The notes beneath the pieces are model-generated. The model was not told the origin of the DNA and made no database searches. It was given only the letters and a program-made list of their open reading frames with translations. The position numbers and the translations under genes are program-made. From NCBI GenBank assembly GCA_023052935.1, contig CM041297.1, forward strand, positions 110,475,563 to 110,539,562: a stretch of 64,000 nucleotides of DNA, written 5' to 3'. This document shows positions 34,801 to 45,878 of the stretch, one piece after another. How positions within the stretch are numbered: the first letter of the stretch is position 1; the number at the start of each line of letters is the position of its first letter. The stretch comes from Piezodorus guildinii. Taxonomy: Eukaryota > Arthropoda > Insecta > Hemiptera > Pentatomidae.

Positions 34801-35104
34801 TACTTGATACATTAATTTATTAGATATGGATGAATATGGATATGTATTACTTACCATGTCCATCGAGAATTAGTAGTAAAATAATTGGCAGTATATTTAC
34901 TAAACTTATCAATCGTTCTATCTGACAGTAATGTAATTTATTTATGATGGAAGAATGGTAACTGTAAGTATAAAGTAATGAATAGTCGGTTGGCGTTGCA
35001 GCCATCGGGACACCTTCAGGGGTATGAAAAGCAAAAGAAAACTATATTTTTTTAAAATGTTTTATTTTTTACACAATATAAGAATCGTGTATTGTTATAA
35101 AAAA

Positions 35105-36662
35105 TTTGGTGTGGTCAAAGCACGATTTTCACTTATCTCCGTTTTTAAAATCATCAGGGACTTTAAAATAAATTTTGAGATGATAACAGGTAGAAACATC
35201 GAGTTTTGATGGAAACAAGTGTTTTAGTAAATAATTTTTCATATTATTATCTGTAACAATAACTTAGTATTAACAGCTTTTCCTCACTCTCTATTACCCT
35301 TTACAACTTTTTGTATAAAATATTTTTTTTCCCTGAAATCTTTGTCTTTCCATTGGTATATTATACTTATATATTACTGTTCTTTTCGTAAAAAAAAAAA
35401 TATTAAAAATTTCATTAACAAACAATTTTGCTCTTTTATCCTTTAGTAGGTCATCAGTTTCAATTTATATTTAGCTGTTCTTTATCAATACTAATAAGAT
35501 GATAAGGTTCATCTTTTGAAATCTACGAAATTAAAGGTACTTTAGAGAAAGAAAAGGCATTTACGCATGATATTAATGACCATTAAATTTTACATCGGTA
35601 CATCGAGTTTATTCAAAACCGTTAGAGCCGTTTTTGAGTAAATCGTAAAAAAGTGCAAAATGCATAGTATAAAGTAGCACTTCCGGTCAGCCGATTTTAG
35701 TGAAATATTGTTTTTACGCCTCGGCGACATAGTTATCTTTTTTTTTTATTTATTTATTTCAAGAAATTTACAACTGTATTAAGTAAATACAACAAGTAAA
35801 TAGGCCTTATATATGATTAGTACACATGGTAGTCCTGAGAAGAAACTACCCATTGGTAGCACTCCTATGTCCTATGTTAGGAGGTCTCTTGGCCATCTTC
35901 TTTAGGCGCCTCGGTGGGTTGTCGGGAATAGATATGGAGAGGTCACGGATAAGCGGGTTTGAGTGGGCAGAAAGTTTGGAATGAAAAGATGTATATCTGT
36001 AACGGGCCAAGTCTTCAACTAATGGGATATTTAGGTCTTTATGGATGATTTTATTAGTGACAAAGTAAGGAGCATTGAGGATTTTACGAAGGATTTTGGA
36101 CTGCAAGGATTGGATGCGAGATGAATTCGATGGCTTAGTAGACCCCCATAGCTCAATGCCATAGGTCCAAATAGGCCTGATAATTGTGATATAAATGAGC
36201 TTTTTGTAGTAAGTAGGAAGTTTTGAGCGTTTGTCAAGTAAGTGTTGTAGTAATCTGTATCTACGAGCAGTTTGCTGTCGTTTCAGTCTAGTATGAGGAT
36301 TCCATGTTAGGCGTTTGTCGAGGTGGAGTCCTAAGTACCGAATCTGTTCTACAGGAGTAAGTAGGATATTGTTAAAGGATACGGTGGGGCAGGAACTTAC
36401 GACGTAGAGTGAAGGTGATTTGATGGGATTTATTAGGATTTATTTTGATTCTCCAGTTTTGACACCATTCTTCAATGGCTGATAGTTATCTTAAATTTGA
36501 AATTTCAGTTTTCGTTCTGGACTTACCACACAAACACGGGCACATGGCCTTTTTGCGAGACTTGGTTATTTGAACTCTAAAACTTGTATTTCCGCTGAAA
36601 TTTTCATGAGCGCAATAGTTTCGCTTATTATATATTTCAAAAGTAGGTAAGTGAAAGTAAAA
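35105..36662 (-). repeat. repeat X copy 7, interrupted by a Jockey copy
   Basis: X on the minus strand from its 5' end (complement of GGTAAGTGAAAGTAAAAA at about 36645-36662) to its 3' end (TTTGGTGTGGTCAAAGCACG, complement of a diverged terminus, about 35105-35135). The middle is split by 35740-36481. Confidence 0.85.
35740..36481 (-). mobile_element. Jockey-like LINE family A, 5'-truncated, with TSD
   Basis: A 742-bp copy flanked by an 11-bp direct repeat ATAGTTATCTT (35729-35739 and 36482-36492). Minus-strand coding fragments in shifting frames: an IEEWCQNWRIKIN-like block, IRYLGLHLDKRLTWNPH, RPIWTYGIELWGS, ILNAPYFVTNKIIHKDLN and SIPDNPPRRLKK. It ends with a UTR and a poly(A) seen as the T run at 35738-35748. 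Frameshifts make it inactive. Confidence 0.9.
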
Positions 36663-37389
36663 ATTATATATTTATATGTAATATATACATATAAAAAGCT
36701 TTATATATTATTTTTTAAAAACTGGTTACCTTTTGTGTTTTATAGCCCTGAAGTTGACTTAAACGTTGGCACAATAAATTAATTTGACTTTATTAAAGTG
36801 TTTCGATGACTGCACCCTTCAGCCAATTGCTCCCTAATCATTTTACATACTCAAATAGTCTTACTGACAATTACTGATATCAGTTTGCGCAAATTATAAG
36901 AAGTGAAACCCGTGGCAAGAAGCAGTTGGTTTGTGTAAGTGAGAAGCGAAGGTAATGGAGCCGGGGGTAGTTATATTTGAGATGGAGAGGGGAACACTTG
37001 CAGGGCATAGTCGATGTCATTTTTCCCTTTTCCGCCGCCCCCTCCCCCTTGCCATTTTGTTGGTCTACATTTCCTTGTTATCCGGTGACTATTTGTGCTC
37101 TCAGTTTGTTCTGTTAATGGCTTGTCTGCTCAAGTCAGGACCGAAGCTTAGCTTAAAAACATTTTCCTTTTGTGATGTATCTTTTTATTTTAGCATGATG
37201 GATGTACATTGCTTTTGGCATAATTTCTTAAGATTTTAATCTTCCTTTATGTTTTACTTTCGCCTACGTATCTCTGTCTTGCAATTGTAGGTATATTGAT
37301 CAGTACTTTACTAGGCTCAGTACTAACTTAAATGTCGCCAAAGTGAAAACAGACCTACCTGAAAAAAGCGTTGTAGTAGGCAAGATAAC
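36663..37389. other. no gene recognised
   Basis: A 94-codon plus frame at 36955-37239 has no known domain and no splice support; not called. Confidence 0.4.
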
Positions 37390-38535
37390 ATATCTAGTGC
37401 AAGTGATCTCTTTTAAACATAGATAGACAGCCTACAGAAATTCAAATAAGGACAGCTATGGATTGGCGGAAATATTGGAACTTAGGCATGGTAATAAAGT
37501 ATAACGATATTAGCCAGTCACTAAAAAAGATTGTCTGTACGGGCGCTAGCCATGGTCCCTCAACAAGCACGATGAGAAACAAATTCGTCTCGTTGAGTTC
37601 AAAAATGTACTATATTGATTCAAAGAAATTTTACAAGAAGCTCAAACATTTCTCATTACTATTAATTATTAAAGCAAGTTATTTGGTTCTTTTCAAAGGC
37701 CACGAGGGTTATTACTACCTTTTAACAATGACGACGGGCAATTATAATTTGTGGTATAAACCACTCTGTCTGAGGAAGTGAAAAAGTCTGTCGGTAGTCC
37801 GTATGTTATCTTGTGATACTGTAGGTAAGTCAAAAGCAATTGCAAAATTTCCTCTGTATGGGGTGTAAGCCCTGCATTCCATCAGAACATTTCGCACAGT
37901 AAGCGGGCAGTCCGAAGGAGCTTGGCGTGGTCAGTCGCGTATGCCCGATGGGTAGACGCGTCAGGACCACTTTTTTTCTTCGCTTATCTCTTCCTGACGA
38001 TTGCAAGAGGGAAGGGACAATTCCCCCTGTAAATAGATTTCTTACTATATTAAGAACACTACTTTAAAGTTATGGAATGAAATGTTTTGTTTTGGAACGA
38101 ATTTGAATGCGAAGTTAGTATCTGGATAAAAGAGAAAATAATTGCATTTCAAAATCGCGTTCTTAAAGGAATTGAGTGTTCATTATATAAATCAAATAAA
38201 AAATTTAGATAAAACAAAATTCTAAAAATACAAATATGTCGAAATATCAATTGCGTAAAAATGTCCTATGCCAATAACATGTTGCGTTTAAGAAAAAATC
38301 ATAAGCTCAATAGCCAAAGAATAAGGAAAAATAGAGGGGTCACCAAGGCAATCATACATGTTGAAAAGATAAAATGGCAATGGGCTGGACATAACAATCA
38401 AAGCAGGGCTAAGAAAAAGAGTTTATCTGAAAAGAACCAAGGCAGGCAAAGAACAAGATGGGTGCACAAGGGCAGAAAACTTTGGAAGATGAAGATGAAC
38501 TCTTCAATCAATGTATGGGTAGTCACCGTTTAAGG
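37390..38535 (+). mobile_element. decayed RTE-like LINE, two coding blocks
   Basis: Block 1 (about 37425-37540) reads QPTEIQIRTAMDWRKYWNLG then MVIKYNDISQSLKKIVCT, the post-palm region of RTE-type RT (EIxxRIxxAWKKFWSL pattern). Block 2 (about 38290-38515) reads RGVTKAIIHVEKIKWQWAGH then GRQRTRWVHKGRKLW, the typical C-terminus (KWxWAGHxxR..GRGRPxxRW). The intervening 700 bases are not recognisable, so this may be a broken copy or two fragments. Confidence 0.6.
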
Positions 38536-38754
38536 ACGCGTTTACACTGCACGCGTTTTGGGCGGCTTAACCGGTAAGCGGGTTATAGAATCCCTATAAT
38601 TCATTCATTATAGGAAGCCGCTTATCGCTTCTGATTTCTAAAATTTTTTACCCGAAATCAATTTTTTTAATTAATTATTTATTATTATTTTGAAGGGTGT
38701 TTAATAACTTCTCTGTCGAATATCACTAACGAGAAGCTGTATTCAGTTTGAATT

Positions 38755-38945
38755 TTGAGAAATTTCGGTATTCATTAAATCGTAGGGCGCACAGTGGACA
38801 GATGGATTTTTTAAAATTCGTTATTCGTTATTCGTGTCCTATAGATCTTGAAACGTTAAGCCTCAAATTTTGAAGTGAGGGGACCCCAATGTTTTCTTGT
38901 TAATAATCAACCAAAAGAAAAAAGTATGAAATATTTTGGATAATT
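38755..38945 (+). repeat. repeat Y, partial copy
   Basis: It shares with 48715-49075 the block ATTCGTTATTCG..TTTTACGCATCTTGAAACG (here ATTCGTTATTCGTGTCC then GATCTTGAAACGTTAAGCC). Only the 3' half is present. Confidence 0.6.
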
Positions 38946-39532
38946 TATTCAAGAAATATTCAATATTTATATATCATACTATTATTTATCAGTTTTATAA
39001 ATAAAGAATAATATGATATCAAGCTGACTGTATACAAGACTGGTATAGAATATGAAGGATGTACTGTTTGCTTGTGAAGTCCGGAAGGGGCATTTCCCTT
39101 CCTTTTTACGCCCCCTAATGCTATTCCTCACATTTTACATACCTTTCTTTACCTTTAAAAATTCCTTCAAAATTTCTTCTTTTCATAGAAGATCAAAGGT
39201 TACATCACATTGCGTTAGCCTCTTATTTCTTTGATGCCCAGAGATCTTTGAGGTGCGATTTTCCTGAGCTCTGTTCTTCTCTCGTGTTTGTTATGTAGAA
39301 TACAGAAAGAATTAAAGAACAATTTTTTTCTTTAAAATCATTTATGCTTGAAAGATGTTTTGTGCTTTTGAAATATTAAAATGTTATAATTAATTTAAAA
39401 TGTATTTATTTCGTTATTATCCTCGATAAATGACAGAATAATTAATTTATAGATTTCTCGATTTGTTAACCTAACATTTAATTAAGTATTACTGAAGGTG
39501 AAATGATTGATGAAACTATTTTTTTTTTTTTT
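38946..39532. other. no gene recognised
   Basis: AT-rich; the short frame 39052-39234 has no domain. Confidence 0.4.
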
Positions 39533-40830
39533 TTTAATTTCACTTACCTGTATATGAAGTATATAGTAAGAAAAGATATTGCGGTCGTGAAAATTTTGAA
39601 ATTCCAGTTTTCAACGGAAATACACGTTTTAGGGTACACTGGGTCGAAATAACCTAGTCCGAAAAAAAGGTCTGTATCTCCGTGTGTGTGTGTGTGTATG
39701 TGGTCTAGCTCGAAAACGATAAGTAGTATAAAACTGAAATTTCACATTTTAAGAGCGTCTATATCTAAGATGTTACAGCAACTTTTCCATCAAAGCAGGC
39801 CAAGTAGAAGAGACATTTTATACCATTTTGAACCTTTTTACGATTTTCTCAAAAACGGCTATAACGATTTTGATTATACTTGCTGTATCGATGAAAAATT
39901 TTGTAGGCTTTAATATGATGTAAATTTCATTCTGATGGAAATAGTCTGACAGGGCTTTGATGGCGATATTTTAAATTTTCTTCCTTTAAATTTCCTTCAA
40001 TTTTGTAGATTTTATAAAAATAGCCATATCATCTTTTTCGCATTAACAAAGAACAGATAAAAATTTAAGTTGAACCAATTCGATGTACAACTAAAGGAGA
40101 AAAGAGCAATAATATTTTTAATGCAATTTTATTTGTTTTTTTAAACATAAAAACAGTAATATAGATGTATAATATACCGTTGGAAAGCTAAAGAATTTAC
40201 AATAAATATTATCTGATACACAAAATTTTACAAAATAACGGTGAATGATGAAAAGCCGACAAAAATAACCGATTGTCGTAGATAATATTGCAATAGAACG
40301 TTTAAAAAAAACACATGTTTTTTATTGGTACTCAATGCAACTGATCCACTTACTTTCACCGACCACATCAACAGAAAAATTGACGAGGCAAAAAAATAAT
40401 ATACAAAATGTTTCCTTACTTTAATAGAAAATCCCGTTTGAGTACTCAAAACAAATTAACAATATATAAATCAGTCATCCGCCCGTTAATCACATACGCC
40501 TCTCCAGTCTGGAGCTCATCCTGCTCGACTAACTTCCATAAACTCGAGAGAATTCAAAACTTGTCAATGCGGATAATTAATAATTTCCCCCGATACACGA
40601 AAATATCATCAATGCTCCAATACTTGCAGCTTCCTACAATCAAAGAACTTGTCCATTCACAAACAGCTTCTTACTTCAGTAAAACTCCAGGCTCTAAAAA
40701 CCCATTAATAAAAGAAATCGGTAATTACAATAAAATTTTCACTAAAACGATATACTCATAAGAGAACAAAACACGTATTATTAAATTAACTTATTTTCTT
40801 ATGTTATAAATTTTATAATTTTCAATCATA

Positions 40831-40954
40831 TTATGTATTTTCTATTAATTTATGTATTTTCAATTATTTCAAGTATTTTCTATTATTTTATGTATTTTCA
40901 ATTATTTCATGTATCTTTAAATATTTTATGTATTCTCAATTATTTTATGTGTAG
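40831..40954. repeat. 19-bp minisatellite in a LINE 3' UTR
   Basis: About six imperfect units of TTATGTATTTTCAATTATT or TTATGTATTTTCTATTAAT, alternating two variants. Confidence 0.9.
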
Positions 40955-41083
40955 TTTTTATGCGTAGGTTTTTTGTATAATTTTTCCTACAATCGCAATG
41001 TAACCTCAATTTTTCACCATATGTTTGCCATTTTGGCTAATGTACTATAATCACAAAAAAAACAAAAATATTTTCTGATTGTA

Positions 41084-42175
41084 GAAATATAAATATAAAT
41101 AAAATAGAAAATAATCTTTATTCTGGGACATAGTCCCTTAAGAACAACAAATATGTACAATTAAAGTATACAGTGTGTCTGGCCAAAAGACCAAATGATC
41201 ATGATTAATTTTTATTTACAATGGTGTAAGAAGTAATAAAATTAAAAAAAAAAAAGGAATATATCTATACAATAAAACAAAAGAGTAAAATAAATAAACT
41301 TCTTCAGATGTATACTTTTGCTGAACAAAACTAAATTTAAAAAGATTAATAAATTAAATAAGGTATGATCAATAAATAATATTTCCTTTTTACATTCAAA
41401 ATCTGATTTTTTATATAAAACCTCATTGCTGTTGAGCGTCTGTTTGGGAATACAGGAGGTATTGGAACAGTTGGGACTTGAATAATGATAGAGATGAAGC
41501 ATGGCGGATATGAGTAGGTAGGGAATTCCAGAGATTTGCAGAGCGGACAAGAAAGGAATGATCAAAAGTTGTTGTTCTATGGGTAGGAATGTAAAGGTCA
41601 GAATGGCGGGACCTTGTTTCGAGGGAGTGGATTGACGATTTAAATTGTAGAAGACTGTGGATATAAAGAGGGAGCTTGGTGTTAATGGTTTGGTAAAGGA
41701 ATGATCCTAGGAAATATTGTCTACGAATTGGAGGGAGGAGCCACTTTAACTCACCGTTATAAATGGGTTACATGTGACCGCTTCGGAGTGTTGAGGACAA
41801 ATCTTAAAAATATGTTCATAATTCGTTTTAGCCTGTCCTCAAGCCCTTTCGGGAGGCCGCCATATACTAAGCAGCAATAGTCAAAGTGGGGGAAAACAAG
41901 TGAGGAAATAAGGAGGTTACGGATGGATAGTGGAAGAAGATGACGGGAACGATGAAAGTATTTGAGGGTACTTATTGTTCTGCGTGAAATTTGGGCAATA
42001 TGGGGTTTCCATGAAAGGGTTTGGTCAATGGTAATACCCAGGTTTTTGATTGAGGAGCTGTAGGTGATTGGATAATGATTTAGGGTTAGATTCGGAAATT
42101 TATTGTTGGATCTAAGGAGGGAACTGGAACCTATAACAATGGCTTGAGTTTTCATAGCATTCAACCTTAGTTTAT
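41084..42175 (-). mobile_element. LINE family C nested inside the Jockey-like copy
   Basis: Flanked by an 8-bp direct repeat TGATTGTA (41076-41083 and 42176-42183). The minus strand has an open RT segment (LNAMKTQAIVIGSSS, IKNLGITIDQTLSWKPH, FPHFDYCCLVYGGLPKGLED, NTPKRSHVTHL). After frame changes come ELKWLLPPIRRQYFLGSFLY and RTTTFDHSFLVRSANLWNSL. The UTR ends in hairpin GGGACATAGTCCC (41125-41137). It is the longest family C copy here. The palm is missing, so it is inactive. Confidence 0.85.
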
Positions 42176-42375
42176 TGATTGTAAGGATGACTCATCCAAA
42201 ATCATTGTTAACATTTTGTCAAAATGTAAATATGTGAATAAAGTTTATTTTTATTTTATTTTATAATGCAACTGATTCTTTATTTATTTTTATATCTAAA
42301 TATTTTAAAAAATTCTCAAATTGATTTTAACAACACGGGTAATTAAAAGTCGTGTGTTGGCCGCACCAGATTTTT

Positions 42376-43301
42376 TTTCCCAGTGGTACTGCATGTTTTC
42401 TTTTTTTTTTTTAAAGAGATTGTTACCAAAATGGTGGAGGTAGAACTGTAAATGTTTAAGAGTATTGCACAATCTAACTGAGACGTCAAGGTATTGGCGT
42501 TGTTTTACTCACTAATTGAGTGGGCGTGTAAGGAACTCGGTGTTATCTGTTTTGGAGAGGCTGGTTCTCATTTATTTTGCCGGTCCTTTGGCGAGAATGT
42601 TATGCCTTGACAGAATTATTGATGACTAGGTCGAAAAGGCAACCGAAGACCGTATGGTATTGTCATCCATCTTACGCAGAAGGTATCTCCAGCTCCACGT
42701 TTTGGAACTTATAGCGCTCCTTTAGTGATTAGTTATATCATCTTATGAATATTACTGTTTTGTTTTTTTTAAATTATTTTGTTTGTAGTTGTATTTTTAA
42801 AATCTTTTTGGGGACTGTCCGTTCAATTTTCTTTGAACGAATTGATAAATTACCCATTGTGGTTAAATGTATTGTGATTTAGTTATTAATAAGTGTGGCT
42901 TGTAATATAAGTGGGCAGATGCAGAGGATACTAATAATATATCGCAGGTTTTTTTGTAGCACGGATAAGAATGTTGCGATATGTCTTAACCACTTAAAAC
43001 CCAAATAAAAGTATAATCGAAAAAAAAATTTGTTTTTTTTTTCTCTAAAATTAATCTTACCATTGTTTAGTTTATTGAACTTTATCGCGTTATAGAACGT
43101 ACCGGTACGGGTAAGTCGTAAGTGCGACATACGACCCCTCCAGACGGACGACTCGAACTGAAATCGGACATAGTCGGCAGAAGTAGATACGCTAGGTTTA
43201 AAAGAAACCTTTCAGATGTTCTACACAAATTGTTTGTGCTAGGCAACCGCAAAGGTCCGGTCCGCTTTAAGTAGGATTTGACGTCTGTGGTGTTCTTGAT
43301 T
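42376..43301. other. no gene recognised
   Basis: 42420-42730 is GC-balanced without a long frame. 43140-43290 is also less AT-rich. Neither matches other parts of the window. Confidence 0.4.
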
Positions 43302-43740
43302 TTTTTTTTATTATTTATTGTTAATCATAACTATGTAATACAAAAACAACAAGTAAATGTAGTGTGGAATACTAGTAAAAACAAATGGCTAATGAAAGAA
43401 CTACCCATTGATATCACTTTAATAACTAGTTCAAGTGAGTAGGTCCCGAGCCCACAACTTTTCAATAGCCTCAGAGGGCTATCAGTAATATTTAAGAAAG
43501 ATAGGTTACCGAAAAGTGGATTTGGGCGGGCAGGGAGTTCTCAATGAAAAGAGGTATATCTATTTTGAGTTAGGTCTAAGATGGGATATTAAGGTCAATA
43601 TAGATGATTTGATCTGTGAAAATGTGGGAGGCATTAGATGGTTAGATCGGTTAGCTTAAAGCTCAATTCCATATGTCCAAAGAGATCTGGAAATAGTAAT
43701 TTAAAAATTCAGATATTTTAGAAATCTATTGCAAATTTAG
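43302..43740 (-). mobile_element. Jockey-like LINE family A, decayed 3' fragment
   Basis: The minus strand shows eroded family A blocks (SRSLWTYGIEL, DLNIPS, a PLFIENSLPAQIH stretch matching the family KLSAHxNP region, PEALRLLK-like end) and the family UTR (ATCAATGGGTAGTTCTTTCA), ending at a T run at 43302-43310. The Penelope-type element 43741-44737 adjoins its upstream side. Confidence 0.65.
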
Positions 43741-44737
43741 ATGAGGAAGATGGTTGGGGGTGCGGTCATACATTAAAACCACACAATTAAAAATAAGAGT
43801 TATTTTTATTATGTGCCGACGTTTCGGCCTACAATGTGGGCCTTCATCAGGGCTAAAAGAAACAAGATAACAACCAATGTAATTAGACTTAATAATGCGT
43901 TAGGTATATAATAATAATATGACAGTAATAAATTATGGGAACATAAATAATATTAAATGTAAAATGATAATAAGATGACAATTATAAAGTATGGAAATAA
44001 GGTGACAGTTATAAAGTATGGAAATAAACAAAATTAAGATGATAGTTATAAAGTATGGAAGTAGACATAATTGAGATGATAATATTGTAATGAGAATATA
44101 TAAATAGAGACTCAGTAAATGAAAAAAAAATGATAAAGGAAAAATATGTGAACAATTAAAATTTTAAATATTAACAATTATGAGTTGATATATGACGGTA
44201 ATATATTAAAAACATAGTTAAGAGTATAGGTAATATATAAAAAAATATAGTCATTACAAAAGAGAAACAGTATGAATAAAAAATAATAATTTAAATTTTA
44301 AAATAATGTAATATTAAACTAATAATTATATGTCAGGATATGTAATGGAGAAATATATGAGTATGGAAAGGGGGAAAAAGAAATGGGCGATGAAAAAAGA
44401 CCCTTATAAATAAGAAAAAATACATACATGACGTGCAAGCGTTGCCTACGAAGTGATGTTTCTCAGTTTAAAAAACGCTCATTGCGTGGAACGGAAAATA
44501 TGAGAACTTGAATGTCCGTTAGGAAAATTCCAAGAAGCTAAGTTATGTTTACTGATTCGATTGTTAAAAAATAGCCAAAAGTCATTACTTGAGAGTACTT
44601 GAGTTATTACTTATGAGTATTTGATAAAATACTCTTATTTTTAAACTCTTATTTTTAATTGTGTGGTTTTAATTTATGACCGCACCCCCAACCATCTTCC
44701 TCATCTAATTTCTCTACGGTCAACAAAACTCCATCAT
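43741..44737 (-). mobile_element. Penelope-type terminal-repeat element (family A), 997 bp
   Basis: Flanked by a 14-bp direct repeat TATTGCAAATTTAG (43727-43740; 44738-44751). The outer ~65 bases are inverted repeats (ATGAGGAAGATGGTTGGGGG.. against its complement at about 44640-44706), with a further tail holding ACGGTCAACAAAACTCCATC. On the minus strand the left arm has CTGATGA (43844-43850), a GGCC/GGCC stem, GAAA (43822-43825), ACGTC and stem I bases GCC/GGC. The interior is AT-rich with several repeats of a GATGATAGTTATAAAGTATG-like unit and no coding frame. This is probably a non-autonomous derivative. Confidence 0.75.
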
Positions 44738-44751
44738 TATTGCAAATTTAG

Positions 44752-45369
44752 TTTTGAAGATGGAGAAAGTTTTGTGTATTATGTTGTATACACCAGTATA
44801 TTTGTCCATTTTAAGTCGTATTTGTATCTTTTTTTATGTTTCATAATTGTCATTATGTAGCTATGATTCATAAATTTCTCAAAAGAGAGATTATATCATA
44901 TTATTATAACAAAACATTTTAATTATAAATTTTTATTGAAAGGGTATTATTCCTCTCTAATGCTATACCTCATTTCTTTTGACTCTCTTTATAAATATTA
45001 TAACTTTATATGTTGCTTACACACTGTAAATTCTTGCTAGAATGAGTTCATACTATTTTTCTCTGAATATTGATTCTGCAAATTGTAGCATATTTCTGGG
45101 GTCAGATATTAAAGGTACATATAACAAATGCTATATATAGGAACATTGAGCCAATACTCATATAAATTGCTGTTCCAGGTCTGGTTCATAATATCACATA
45201 TTCGACATTGTCATGTTTGCTTTCTTCGAATCAAATGTATATTCATTTTGGTCACTCATTTTATCTTGATGTACTGATACCGATATACTGTTTTTCAATA
45301 GTTTCAAGGTTCATGTGACTTCAGTTGGCCAGGGTTTATTTTTTTATTTTTTATGTTTTTTTCACACTA
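44752..45369. other. no gene recognised
   Basis: AT-rich; short frames only. Confidence 0.4.
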
Positions 45370-45878
45370 CAATATTTTTACTTTAACTTATCTACATATG
45401 GAATATATAGCTAGGGAATGTATTGCGGTCATGAACATTTTCGGATTCGAGTATTATACACATTTTAGGGTCCCCTGGGTCCAAATGGCCAAGTCCTGCA
45501 AAAAGGTCTGTATGTGTGAGGAGGTGTGTGTATATGTAGTCAGTCTAGCTCGAAAACGATAAATTGTGTATAATTGAAATTTCATATTTTAAGAGCGTTT
45601 ATTTCTAAGATTTTAAAGCGAACTTTTCAACTAAATCGGCATATCAAAAGAGCCACTTTTCATCATGCATTTTGCACCTTTTACAATGTTCCCAGAAGCG
45701 GCTCTAACGAGTTTTATTTAACTCAATATATGGAAAAAATTAATGGGCTTTCATATGATGCTGGTTTCATTATGATTGATATAGTCTGACTGGGATTAAA
45801 TACCGATATTTCAATATTTTCTTCGTATAAAGTACCATTAGTTGTGTAGATGCGAAAAAAACAACAACATATTATCTT

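Larger units (their letters stand above)
40346..42264 (+). mobile_element. Jockey-like LINE (family E), itself interrupted
   Basis: Flanked by AATGCAACTGAT at 40334-40345 and 42265-42276. The coding end reads LTFTDHINRKIDEAKK, then after a frame change KLTIYKSVIRPLITYASPVW, KLERIQNLSMRIINNF and LQLPTIKELVHSQTASYF, to a stop at 40759-40761. These are Jockey-type thumb/C-terminal blocks. A long AT-rich UTR follows with a 19-bp minisatellite. The last piece (42184-42264) has AATAAAG near the end. A different LINE is inserted at 41084-42175. Confidence 0.8.
39535..42375 (+). repeat. repeat X copy 8, carrying nested insertions
   Basis: 5' part 39535-40333 (ACTTACCTGTATATGAAGTA.. ATATACCGTTGGAAAGCTAA.. 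GAATGATGAAAAGCCG) and 3' part 42277-42375 (CTCAAATTGATTTTAACAAC.. GTCGTGTGTTGGCCGCACC). The two parts are separated by a 1919-bp insertion with a 12-bp target duplication. Confidence 0.9.

Noticed and set aside
36955..37239. 94-codon frame starting MEPGVVIFEMERG
   Set aside because: No recognisable domain, no splice or conservation support; hydrophobic stretches are common in AT-rich frames.
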